Assembly (NCBI GenBank): GCA_025769875.1
Contig: JAGFNK010000127.1
Span: 53,511-117,510 of the forward strand
Reading direction: 5' to 3'
Origin: Russula earlei
Lineage: Eukaryota; Basidiomycota; Agaricomycetes; Russulales; Russulaceae
DNA: 64,000 nucleotides
Shown here in pieces: positions 44,512-55,022 of the stretch (the stretch's first letter is position 1; each line of letters opens with the position of its first letter). The notes under the pieces were generated by a model. It worked only from the letters and a program-made list of their open reading frames with translations. It made no database searches and was not told where the DNA came from. Both the position numbers and the translations under genes were made by a program.

Positions 44512-45344
44512 GTCCTGGATCCCTGTGCACTACAAAAGTTGTTATGGAATGGAAATTTGCATGAACGGTCAGCGTACAAGGTGTGTTTGATGCTGCTGTA
44601 CTCGGCGTCTCTTAACTGCCTTCCAACGATTACAATCGGTTGATGAGAAAAAGCGCCGTTTCCGCTCATTTCCGTCTGGTGGGTGCTCCAACTGTTGGGT
44701 TTATGAGTGGAGGACAGTCAGACATACGCATTGGCACAGAGGCTCACCCGGTGACATTTGCAATTGCGTGGTGGTGATGGTGGTGGTGACACAGTATTCC
44801 CTCGTCGTTTGACTGCAGTCGAATGGCGAGGGTTCAATACCATGCTTGCGATTGGGTTGTTGTGATATAGAGGCTGATTGTCACCGTCATGGTCTCCATG
44901 GGTTTAAATACCTTGAGAAGGTGCAGGTACTATTGTGGGCTCAAACTGTATATTCAGGAGATCAAGACGCATATGCGTATACATCGGCAGCTCGTCGTAA
45001 TTGGTTAGGGAGAAATGAGTCATTATCACATGACGAGGATAATTGTTATCGCCAACAAGCACAGTGACGAGCGACCAACAGTTAGCGTGTTTGGGAAGAG
45101 ATAGAAGACATTCTTACATGTACTTCTCAAAAGCATAGAACACAGTGCCCTTTTGCAGCACTGTCAAGGAGAGAAGGGTATCACCCAGCACGCATGTTCA
45201 TGAGAGCGGCACTAACTTTGGGGATAATTGTTCTTGCCGTGGGCGCCTATAGGGCGGTCCCTTATGCTTAGAGGTGAGATCATTAGTGGGTCTGAGCGTC
45301 AGACTGCATAATAAAAGGTCCATACTTACCATGAGGTTTTATCA
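44512..45344. other. No gene recognised
   Basis: Contains a short GGTGGTGATGGTGGTGGTGA run (44770-44792) and a B-box-like GGGTTCAATACC (about 44829-44840) without a partner A-box. A plus-strand frame at 44846-45067 has no recognisable domain. Confidence 0.4.
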
Positions 45345-45527
45345 ATGTATACGATCGACCACGCCGAGTGTGCTCTTCGGCAACACAATCCGACCGAGAA
45401 GACCCTCAATCGATACAGTATTCCTGTACTACAGGAGTTATGTGTCAAGCGCGGCATTGATGTGGGTGGCTCGAGTCGCCCGCTGAAGAAGCCATATATC
45501 GATGCACTATTGATCCACGTGAGATGA
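45345..45527 (+). CDS. Small SAP-domain-like protein or exon
   Basis: The 60-residue frame contains YSIPVLQELCVKRGIDVGGS followed by KKPYIDALL. This fits the SAP helix-extended loop-helix fold (leucine-rich first helix, Gly in the loop, YIDAL second helix), which binds AT-rich DNA in many nuclear proteins. The ATG at 45345 starts it and TGA ends it. It is shorter than most SAP proteins, so it may be one exon of a larger gene or a fragment. Frames downstream were not joined with confidence. Confidence 0.55.
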   Translation: MYTIDHAECALRQHNPTEKTLNRYSIPVLQELCVKRGIDVGGSSRPLKKPYIDALLIHVR

Positions 45528-46599
45528 ACTCACCATCGCTTGTCCTTTATTCACCATGGAAGCTAGCGTGGGCAGCATAGTTGCAGGGACAGGGATCAAT
45601 TAAGATTGAAGATTTGACTTCCGAATTTCTTGCCTCAACGCGTGATTACTCTCCCAAGACCTGACGGCACCTCTGAGCAGAGCATCGCCGATGAAAACTG
45701 AGGCCATCAACAGCAAGTACACAGCGATGAACCAGCAAGCACTTTCCGATTTACACAGCCCACAGCAGCGGAGCATTCACACAGCGAGGTCGACACATTC
45801 TACGTCCGGCATGCATTGACTCCAGCACCGACAGACGATCAAGAGAAGATGCCTGACTGGAAATACTGATTGTACGTCTGCTCCTGGGTGTCAGTCAAAC
45901 ACAATTGCAATTCCAAGCAAACGATCCTACCCTTTTGGGAAGGATGTGCCAAGGAAAAAAAGAAAAGTGGAAAGTTACATCCTTGTGAGGATTTACGAAC
46001 AACGAAAGGACCTGGAACATATGAATGAGATCGAATATCCCTTGACGCCAGACGGTGGACTTGATCTTGTGGGGTTATCTCAAAAATTAAACGTCAGACA
46101 GTGCCAGGCAAGTCGGTTCAATATCATACTGATCTGTGGCAGTTGGCTATGCTGACTGTCTCCTAAGGTGCTGGACGCCCTGCTCTTCATGACCGTGGTT
46201 TAGCAAGCGCCTTGTTTTGGAAAGCGGTGCCATTAGGCTGTTGAAAGCATAAGAAGGGTATTTACGGGTGGTAGTTCAATCATCCTCAGTAGCTGCTCAG
46301 TGATCGGAGGGTATAAACCACTACTGCAAGATCCCTGTTTCAGCCAACCCCATGCCTCTGTCTGTCCAGATATAATGACCCCTCGTCGTCATCCCAAATT
46401 TACAGGCTTCTTTCATGCCGGCATTAAGTATCCACTGTACAAGAAACTGTGCATACAACCAATGCGTTTGTCCGACGGGATAGGACCTCAAATTATAGGA
46501 GTGTTACGATAGACTGGCAAATGATGGGGGGAGATGGAAAAACAAACATGATTGTTGTGGAAGGTAGCGGCTGTCTCGTTGCAATGGTCCATGTTATGA
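45528..46599 (+). other. Mostly unassigned; possible exon with a PRKKRKV basic motif
   Basis: A frame at about 45946-46155 reads PRKKRKVESYILVRIYEQRK and continues for ~45 residues. PRKKRKV resembles a classical nuclear localisation signal. It lacks an in-frame ATG (GTG at its start), so if real it is an exon, perhaps of the SAP gene 420 bp upstream. The rest shows no supported feature. Confidence 0.3.
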
Positions 46600-46612
46600 G
46601 GAGACATAACAT

Positions 46613-47420
46613 CTATCGAGAATGTAACATAACAAGGCAGGCAAAATGGATTTCTTTGACATGGGGTGCCATTATAGACCATTTGCTTTGACACTGCTTT
46701 GATGTCCGGGTCGCTCCCATGGCCTTTGAAATGGAAACCCAAAATCCTCGAGCGGACATGTCCGATTTACCTTCCTGGGCCAACTCCTCAATTGTGTGAT
46801 GAAGTTGGCCTTCCTCCTCCGAAGACCAGGCTCCTTTTCCATACAGATGCAGCGTCAGAAGGTCTTGATAGAACACATATCAGGAGACATACCTCTCCGT
46901 CTGATGCCCTGATATTGTGTGTGTTGGCGAAACTGGTCGCTACAGTCGGCCGGTGAGCGCTGCACTAATTCTGCGATGGCAACCCAGTCATTTCCTTTCT
47001 TCTGGACAGCTCTGTTGGGAGGAGGGAGATAAGAAAGGAAACATGTGGAGACTGACAGACGTCTCACCTGCACAGCTGCTCATCCTCCGCAGCCCCCCAC
47101 TTCCCTGCTTTAGCAAGGGGATCACGCGCACGCCTGAACAGTGGTAAAAGATGGACTTGACCCCCCTCTGGGGCACGGCACGAGCTAAAGCACACATATA
47201 ACACATATATCGGCATTACTTGAGTATACACCGACCGATGCAGGCTCCAAAACCCATTAGTAGGCTGGGAAGAGTATATGAGATCATCCAACTGCTCATC
47301 ATCCAGGTCATTTTCCTAAATGGCAGTGCGTTAGCAAAACAAATGATGATTCCAATGCATTGCGCACCTTCTTGTACGTCCCTAATGTGGCATGAACTTG
47401 TCCTACCTCCTCCCTAGTGA
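46613..47420 (-). CDS. Myb/SANT-domain DNA-binding protein, partial
   Basis: Exons on the minus strand read AGKWGAAEDEQLCR, intron 47068-47012, AVQKKGNDWVAIAELVQRSP with ADCSDQFRQHTQYQGIRR, intron 46892-46835, then GAWSSEEEGQLHHTIEELAQ and GFWVSISKAMGATRTSKQCQ. These are successive Myb repeats with the spaced Trp positions (the third partly aromatic-substituted), like Reb1/DMTF-type factors. Both introns are 56-58 bp with GT-AG ends. An upstream frame (about 47420-47340) has GQVHATLGTYKKVRNAL, possibly another exon. The C-terminus after the last repeat looks truncated. A nuclear DNA-binding role is inferred from the family. Confidence 0.65.
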
Positions 47421-48130
47421 ACAGGACCCTTACGACATGATATGCCTGAGCAAGTTGAAAATCATGTCTGAGGCTAGAAACTTCAAAAGCTCACTCACCA
47501 GTGTCCCCGAATTGCTTGACACTCATCCATTGTGTTGCTAGGAACTCGGGTATGTCCTCTGGAGATACAGTACAATGCTGATTCATATGCTATATTTCCT
47601 GGAGGACATTAGTGAATGCGGAGGGACATACTTCATTCCGACATAGGCAATTGAGTATAACCAGGTGGAACGCAAAAAGGGGAAATGTTCATAGGTGGCG
47701 AGTTATTGCCGTTTTCAGCGCACTTGGCGGAGCTTGAATTCCACCCAAATCGGCGCAGAAACCCCCTCAAACATGCGGGATGAATATCTCCCTCAAAACA
47801 GCTTCAATTCATATGAAATTTATTGTCCCTGAATCGCCTGAATGAGGGCTAGGCAGCCCCATTGTTTTCATGAGATTTGAGTGAGAATTGGTGGAGCTGG
47901 ACTCAAGCCACCTCCACATGTGTATTAGATGAATTACAACTCAAAATCATGGTCTATATCTATTATTTTTCCCTCATGTTGTACCCATGGGCTGTCTTGA
48001 GGCAGCCCCATAGTGTTTTTGACTCAAGTGTTGTGGTGTGCAACATTGTTTTCAGTGTGATTGGAGTGACGGCCAGCCACTCATTGCCCCTCTTACCTCT
48101 CCATTCTGACCATACACATACCCTGCGCCC

Positions 48131-49520
48131 ATGCCCGCTCCAGCCTCCGTCCCCATCGTGCACCATCGCCTCCACCTCACCTGCCTTGCCCATCGTCCCT
48201 GCGGTTCCCACCTCGTCCGCCGTTCCCGTCACCTCGTTCACCGCCGCCATCCTCGACTCGCCAGCCATCATCGCCTCGGCTCCACCTGCCCTCGCCGTCC
48301 CAGCATCGCCCGCATTCGCCATCGTCGCCACCTCGTCTGTCCCCGCCGCCGTAGCCTCAGCCGTGACATCGCCTATCGCCACTGTCCCCGTCTTAGCCCA
48401 ACCAGCTCCCGCGCCCTCAGTGTCGCCTGCTATGGCCACTGTCTCAGCTCCATGCACAACCACCATCTCAACCTCGCCCACCGACGTTTTAGCGCCACCC
48501 GCCACTTCAGCCCTCGCAGCCTCGTCTGCCACCCCCGCCTTCATCTCATCCGCTCCCGCGCCCTCAGTCGTCTCGTCGCCCTCAGTCTCGTCCGTCGCCT
48601 CGTCCGTTGCCACAGTAGCCTCAGTCATGCCAGCCGCCGACTTCGCATCAGTCTCCGTCTTAGCCTCGCCCGTACTCGTCAGTTCAGCCCAGTCCGTCAT
48701 AGCACCAGCATCGCCAGCCGCCGCCGTCTCCACCCTGCCCTCAACCTCAGCCTTCTCAGTCTCAGCCGCCGCCACCGCGCCCCTAGTTTTGCCAGCCGTC
48801 TCCGTCGCCCCAGCTTCAGATCAGTGAACCGCCGCCACCGCGCTCTTAGCCTTGCCAGCCGCCTTAGTCTCGTCAGCCGCCACCGTAGCCTCAGCCTCAG
48901 CCACCGACGTCTTAGCGCCACACGCCGCCGTCTCCACCACCGTCTCACAAGCCACCGCCGCCACGCCCTTGTCAGCCTCCGCCGCCGTCGCCCCTGCGTC
49001 GCCCTCAGTCGTCGCCTCCGCCCCGTCTGCCTCCACCGTCGCACCAGCTCAGTCTGCCACCACCTTCTCAGTCTCAGCCTCAGTCTTCTCAGTCTCAGCC
49101 TCAGTCTTCTCAGTCTCAGCCTCAGTCTTCTCAGTCTCAGCCTCAGTCTTCTCAGTCTCAGCCGCCGCTTTAGTAGTTTCGCGCGACACCAGCACCGCCG
49201 CACCATCGCAACCCCTCGCCACCAGCACCACCCCAGAAGACCAAGAAGGCCTCGGCCACGAACTTAGCCACAACACGCCACAACAGGAGCAGAAGCCGCC
49301 GCCGCAGGAGAAGCAGTCGCCGACGCCAACAGCACACCGCACGCCGCCTCCCACATCGCCTCCCCATCCGTTCGCGCGCTCTCGCCCACAGTCTGCTGCC
49401 GACACCTGCAGTGGAGACGACCCTGCCGCCGCCGCTGCAAGACGACAGATCCCACCCCCGCGCAAGCCGCCCCACGCATCCTCTTTCTCGAGTCCTCGCC
49501 ACCTACGTCTCTATCTATGA
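48131..49520 (+). other. C-rich stop-poor tract with overlapping open frames
   Basis: All three plus frames and at least two minus frames stay open for hundreds of codons. One plus frame gives an Ala/Ser/Pro/Val-rich product, another an Arg/His/Leu-rich one, and the minus frame an Ala/Glu/Thr/Gly-rich one (48775-47963). Which, if any, is translated cannot be told. The G-poor plus strand and lack of TA-containing codons explain the openness. Confidence 0.4.
49065..49169 (+). repeat. Five copies of a 21-bp tandem repeat
   Basis: The unit TTCTCAGTCTCAGCCTCAGT plus C starts at 49065, 49086, 49107, 49128 and 49149; the last is incomplete. In one frame it encodes repeats of FSVSASV. It sits in the core of the TA element. 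Confidence 0.9.
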
Positions 49521-50668
49521 AACTCACGCTCACCGCCTACGCCTTCGCTCCTCGTCCACGCCTGCTGCCACCACCTGCAATGGAGACGACCACGCCGCCA
49601 CCGCCACAAGACAACACCACCATCACGCAGCCGCCATCTCGTCACCGCCGCCCTCGTCTCCATCACCTCCGTTTCCCATCGCCCTCGCCTCTTCCGTCAT
49701 CGCCATCGCCGATCGCCGCCTTCGCGTCTTCCGCAGCACAAGCAGCCGCGACCGCCGCCTCAATTCAGACTGTGAAAGGCTCAAAACACTCGCATTCAGA
49801 CGCTTGACCGAGGACGGTCAAAGTTTCAAGCCCCCGGGAGGTGTAAGGAAGATTATGGCTGGCCTCGAGATCACATGCAAAAACGCGACACTGACACGAC
49901 ATGAGACTGACACCTCAGCTCCCTTTCATCCCTTGCCACCTCCCTCTCATTCCAGGCAGTCCACTGACCGCACAACACAAGCCATCTTGCGTGCGACATC
50001 AAGACCTCGATTCGCATCGCCCAGCCCTCGCCACCGATCACGCGCCCATGCACGCCTCGGCACACTAGATGCGTTCGCGTCTCAAGCCTTTCACGACCGC
50101 CTCGACCGTCTCAACCAGTCTTGATTCACTTTCATGCCATTCATCTCTAGTACCTCTCTCCTGTATATAAAAACACCCTAGCTACTCTGTAGTAGAAAGA
50201 GTTCAGAATAGGACCCCTCTTTGCAACCCACTCCTCTCTGTCTGTGAAAAACAAGAAGGATGGTCAGAATCGAGAGGCGAGAGGGGTGATGAGTGGCTGG
50301 CCGCGACTCCAATTGCACTGAAAACAACATTGCACACCACAACACTTGAGTCAAAAACACTATGGGGCTGCCTCAAGACAGCCCATGGGTACAACATGAG
50401 GGAAAAATAATAGATATAGACCATGATTTTGAGTTGTAATTCATCTAATACACATGTGGAGGTGGCTTGAGTCCAGCTCCACCAATTCTCACTCAAATCT
50501 CATGAAAACAATGGGGCTGCCTAGCCCTCATTCAGGCGATTCAGGGACAATAAATTTCATATGAATTGAAGCTGTTTTGAGGGAGATATTCATCCCGCAT
50601 GTTTGAGGGGGTTTCTGCGCCGATTTGGGTGGAATTCAAGCTCCAGCCAAGTGCACTGAAAACGGCAA

Positions 50669-51071
50669 TAAGTATCTGTCTACTACACGGACCGCTACGA
50701 GCCGGAGTCGCGGGCCGAAGTGGCCACAGGAAGGAATTATTGCAGCAAGTCCCAAGTCTAATATAATAAGATTATTTCAGTGTCTCACTGTGGGGCACGA
50801 ACACTGAGGATCCAAGGCAAACTATCTGAGTGTACAAGTAAGGCCGCTACGAGGTACACGCATGCACGTGTACGCACTGGTAACTACATTTCAACTATGG
50901 ATGGTGTTCTTTAATGACAGGTAAAGCAAATGTCCATGTGAGCGAATCAAGTCCCTTTCCGTTCGCTAGGTGCAGCCTCGGCATGCGTGTGCATACAGGC
51001 GGGCGCAACTTCGACACGTCATATGGTCTGTGCGCAAGTGCGCGATGGGTGGTAAGAACGAAAAATGATAA
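50669..51071. other. No gene recognised
   Basis: 50670-50700 shares AAGTATCTGTCYACTACA with 61747-61766. Nothing else is supported before the host gene at 51072. Confidence 0.4.
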
Positions 51072-51438
51072 CTAGGGGTAATGAGTCACAGCAACAATAA
51101 GAGGAATGGGGACATACAGGACATCCTAGTTGGGTTCGCAGTCAATGTAGATAATGTCCTGCTCAGCAGGGCCTTGAGGAGAGGCAATGGTTTGGAGGCG
51201 TGCGCGTTTACGCTGCCGGGATGAGCTTGATGCTGATGTGGGAGCGGGGTCCACAGCCTCACGCAGCCGGTCAAGATCCTGCTGCACACCTTGGAGTTCC
51301 CTCAGCACACCATCGAACTCCTGGCGGAGAGTGGTGAGCTCTTTGAAAGCTTTATCGCGCTCCTCTCCAAGATGATCAATCCATTGCTGGAAAGGCTGAG
51401 CCTCCGCGTGGTCACAGGCTTCCCATGCGCGGGCCATT

Positions 51439-52026
51439 TGTTACCAAGTGGTTTGGGGTCCGGAAGATGCCGGAACACCTGAACTATGGACTGCACTGTT
51501 TGCATTATGCGTGCGTCAGATCTTGATCGTTTATGTTCCTTGATATCACATTCGGAGCGCGTTGATCGTATCTTTCAGAAGATGTACTGAAGAAGCAATG
51601 AGTAGCATTGCTTCTGTCCCAGATGTTCCTGTACCGCCACATATGTCGATTCCTTGATTGGGGAAGCACTTAATGCTTCCAGCACCAAGATCATTTACAT
51701 AGAAGCAACCTCGCTTCTATGAGCCGCCTTTTGCTTCTATAGCACCAACCAGTACTACAGTAGCATGAACCTTATCCCTGTAGGGCTATATAAAGCCTCC
51801 AGTAGAAACAGTTGAGCCTTAAGCTCGACTTAGTTTGCCAATCCCAAACAGTTGACTCCTACCCCGTCTGCAGAGCCCCTCTCATATTGTTGTCATACTC
51901 TAGAGGGATCTAACACTCCTTCCCCTCCACGAGTATTGCTTGCTTGACTCAAGCATATCTGCATTGGTAGGACACGTTTATAGACGTGACCATTGACCTT
52001 ATTTAAGGCACTTTGGAGCCTTAACA
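51439..52026 (+). repeat. 5-prime LTR, family A
   Basis: 588 bp, TGTTACCAAG to GCCTTAACA. Contains five GCTTC-containing words near 51595-51735 and a TATATAAA promoter box at 51787-51794. Confidence 0.95.
51787..51832 (+). promoter_or_regulatory. LTR promoter and self-priming leader
   Basis: TATATAAA at 51787-51794 is followed 27 bp later by AAGCTCGACTTA (51821-51832). That 12-mer is the exact reverse complement of the primer-binding site at 52027-52038. Transcription starting about 25-35 bp after the TATA box would place the 12-mer at or near the RNA 5-prime end, as in Tf1/sushi-type elements. Confidence 0.65.
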
Positions 52027-52038
52027 TAAGTCGAGCTT
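52027..52038 (+). other. Primer-binding site complementary to the element's own leader
   Basis: TAAGTCGAGCTT follows the LTR end directly. It pairs over 12 of 12 bases with the LTR leader at 51821-51832; no end of a standard tRNA 3-prime terminus (TGG start) is seen. Confidence 0.65.
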
Positions 52039-52099
52039 CTATCACAGACATCACTGTGAAAGCGAACCAGAAATAGGCAGGAAGCCTAAAGACTAGGAT

Positions 52100-52854
52100 C
52101 TAGTCATCATACGGTCAGCAACCTACGCTGAAGTAGTCAAGGGGGAGAATCTATACAGACCTCTCCACGACAAGAAGAAGGTGTACTACGTGACTCTCGA
52201 CGAGCAGCACGGTTGGACACATGCATACTTCTGTAAAGACCCCTACTGTCATTGGCATAGACAGTGGTAAGAGGGCAGACAAGTCCCAACTCCCTAGGAA
52301 AGGCAGTGGCAAGTGGACAAACTGGAAATCGAAGGAGAACATAGCATACGCGTAAAGTTCAACCAGAAATCAAAGCAAGGAACCAAATTTGGTTGGTTCA
52401 AAGCTAGAGAGAGGGATGATCTACCCTCAGGAATCAAAGGAACTGCCATCTGGTGTTGGGCAGACCAGGAAGGGCCTAACAGATATGAGGTCCAATACAA
52501 AGGAAGCTACCTTCCTTGTGAATACATCAATGATCAGTGGTACTTTGTTGATTACCACAAAGGACGTCCCTACGCAGGAGAGGACGAAAACATCGACGAA
52601 TATAAGGTCCTAGGTTTAGGAACCAAGACAGATCCTTATACTACTCATTGGGAACCCAGAAGCTCAGTAGTAGACGACCCAGCTCCATTGATACAAAAGT
52701 CATCAAGTGGAGAAACAGAACAGTCGGACCCTCCGACTACAGATCAGAAAGCAGAAGCACCAGAAGTATTGGAGCTAGCTGAAAGACTAGAGCAGACAGT
52801 ACACGTCTCGCCCATTGAACCAACAATCGTTGAAGAGCCAGAAGAATCAGTCAA
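52100..52854 (+). pseudogene. Gag N-terminal domain, young element
   Basis: Reads TYAEVVKGENLYRPL, HAYFCKDPYCHWHRQW, then (52313 on) FGWFKARERDDLPSGIKGT, IWCWADQEGPNRYEVQY and CEYINDQWYFVDYHKG. The inner Ty3 element encodes the same domain. A CX5CXWH cluster may bind metal. A stop after HRQW and the LTR-D insertion break it. No named domain is recognised. Confidence 0.6.
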
Positions 52855-53682
52855 TGTTACGAACCAAGGCCAAGTCCTGGCCAAAGATTGTCCTATTTTA
52901 CTCAAGAAAAACCTCTCTCACTTTGCATTGCCGACTCCCTTCCATTTTCTGGGCTATCCCTCCTGCGGTACAAGATATTGCTATTGCAAAGGCACTATAA
53001 CACGACCAGGCACCAGTTTCCTAATCGGGTAATCATCGCGTGGCAGCCACATGGCCACTCAGCCACCATGGACCCAAAACAGCGGCACAAACTCTTAGAA
53101 ACTGTTGCATAAATCATCTGACGTCATCAAGGCTCCAATGACATCATGGCTGACTGAGTGACTCCACAGTGACCTCATAGGCTCACTAAGCGCTCCACAG
53201 TGACATCATAATGATGTCATCGCTCCACAATGATCAGTAATGCGCTCAGTAAGCCTGAAAGTTGATACAAGCAAGTGTATGCCTCTGTAGTCCTATTGGA
53301 TGGTACCAAAGAGTCTAGAATAGTCCCAGTGCTTTGTAATCGACCCTGTACACTGTATATAAGCCCCAATGAAGCATGGCAGTCGTCAGACTGTCCATTT
53401 GTGATACTCTCATCCTCCTGGGTACTCCCCTGCGACTGCTCAGTTTAAAGTCCACTCTCGTCTTCAAGGTACTCTTCAATGACCGCCTTGTTTAAAGCCC
53501 CTCGCTACACTGGCCTCTAGCCTTCGCCTTTGTCTCTTGCAACACCTACCAGTCCCTATCTGGTACCTCCTCGTCGTTTGGCTCGTCCTCCTGTTCAACG
53601 CCGCCTTCGCCGCGTACCATTTGTTCCGACCCTTGCCCACCTGCTCCTGAGTCCTTAGTGATCAGCAGTACGTGTCTTGACA
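52855..53682 (+). mobile_element. LTR, family D, within gag
   Basis: 828 bp from TGTTACGAACC to GTCTTGACA. Flanks are GTCAA and GTTGA, similar but not identical, so a TSD is uncertain. It retains its CpG sites; the copy at 20388-21218 shows them changed to TG or CA. Includes a TATA-like GTATATAAGCCCC near 53355-53367. Confidence 0.8.
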
Positions 53683-53689
53683 GTTGAAA

Positions 53690-55016
53690 TGGCTACCATT
53701 GCAGCAACGCAGACAGCCACCATTGCCACCCAGACAGCAGGTGGAAGAGCAGGGCCCACCATCGTAGTAAACCCTGGAGGTGGTCCACCTGGAGCAGGAG
53801 GACCACCTGGAGGTGGAGGAGTCCCCTTCAGACCTGGAGGTCCACCAGTACCAGGAGGAGGCCCACCTGGAGGAGGCCCTCCAGCAGGGGGACCACCAGC
53901 AGCACCTCCTGTAGGACCAGGGGCGAATCTGGCACCTCAGCCGGCACCAGGCCCCCATGGGGGCAACGGATCTCTAAAAGGAGACAGGAAAAAGACAAAG
54001 TACTTTGTCCAGGATTTCAATCTATGGAATCTGCTCAACAGCGACAACCCAACCATGACTATTCCAATGAAGCGAGTAGCCCTAGCTCTCACCTACATCA
54101 AAGGAGAGAAAGTACATGAATGGGTGGTCAATCAAACGAACCTGGTAGAAGCAAAAAGAAATGGGGACCCTGCCGTCTCCTTATGCACCAGTGCAGCTAG
54201 ATCCAACTGACATGCTCTTTTGGACCAAATTTGTGGATGACTTCTTCAGAGAATTCAAAGACACCACAGAGCCTGAAGACGCTTTCATGGAGCTACAACA
54301 ATTGTCCAAGTCTAAAGCAGCATCGCTGGATGACTATACCAGCAAATTCCTTGTTCTGCTCAGTAAAGCAGGATGGGACCAGAATTCACCAGGAGCAGTA
54401 GAAGCCTACAAGGCTGGCCTAATCACCTGGCTGGTGCGACGAATCTACAATCGACCAGTCAGAGACATACCTGCCATCAATGATCTACGAGCATGGATCA
54501 ATGCTGCTAGGGAAGAACAGGCCAGAGACCAGCTCATGAAAGCCAATATTGGATCTGGAGGTGGATCATTGACCACCAGGGAAAATCGCATGAAATCCCT
54601 ACAGGTTGGGAAAAGGCGAAACCAAAGAGATCCAAATGCAATGGAAGTGGACTCAGTATCCACTGATGCAGCAAGGACCAAGCGAACGTCCTCCTCTGAC
54701 AGAGGAAAAGAAGAAACTGCTAGCAGAAGGGAAATGCTTCATCTGCAAGAAAGCAGGACATATCAGTCGGAACTGTCCTGACAAGGACAGAGTCAAGAAG
54801 AAATCAAGTAACTCAAGGGACAAAGGGAAAGCTCGAGCTCTGGAAACAGAGAAGGAGGAAGATTCAGGGGACAGTGGAAATGAAAGCACTGTCTCCGGGC
54901 AATCTACATCTCCTCCTCCTACTTATAACAAGAGCTCCTCCTCGGTGTCCATAAAGAAGATGTCCACCAAACAGAAGGAGGACTTGTTGGAAGAACTGAT
55001 GGAACAGGGTTTTTAG
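53690..55016 (+). pseudogene. Gag: Gly/Pro-rich N-part, capsid, zinc knuckle
   Basis: A collagen-like GGPPG-rich stretch (53730-53960) is followed by KYFVQDFNLWNLLNSDNPTM and VALALTYIKGEKVHEWV, then (frame +1) FWTKFVDDFFREFKD and LDDYTSKFLVLLSKAGWD, a Ty3 capsid pattern. The zinc knuckle CFICKKAGHISRNC is at 54738-54780. Frames change near 54190 and 54690. Gag forms the particle and binds RNA. Confidence 0.75.
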
Positions 55017-55022
55017 GAACAC

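Larger units (their letters stand above)
47706..50668. mobile_element. 2.96-kb TA-flanked element with ~408-bp inverted termini
   Basis: Begins TTGCCGTTTTCAG and ends CTGAAAACGGCAA, with TA at 47704-47705 and 50669-50670. The arms 47706-48113 and 50260-50668 are reverse complements with almost no net indel (coordinate sum 98374). An AGTTAAGTATCTGTC sequence at 61744-61758 resembles the restored empty site. The core is an extremely C-rich, stop-poor tract. No DDE transposase motif was found, so it is either non-autonomous or its product is unrecognised. Tc1/mariner-like target choice. Confidence 0.8.

Noticed and set aside
44829..44840. B-box-like GGGTTCAATACC as a SINE
   Set aside because: No partner A-box and no repeat of the surrounding sequence in the window.
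47877..49267. Three long overlapping plus-strand proteins and an opposite 270-residue protein as genes
   Set aside because: Frames are open on both strands because of extreme C-richness; no domain, no clear start context and no evidence for one frame over another.
52855..53682. LTR-D at 52855 as the 5-prime LTR of the element that follows
   Set aside because: The enclosing LTR-A pair has a perfect TSD, and Gag continues on both sides; no LTR-D occurs at the other end.
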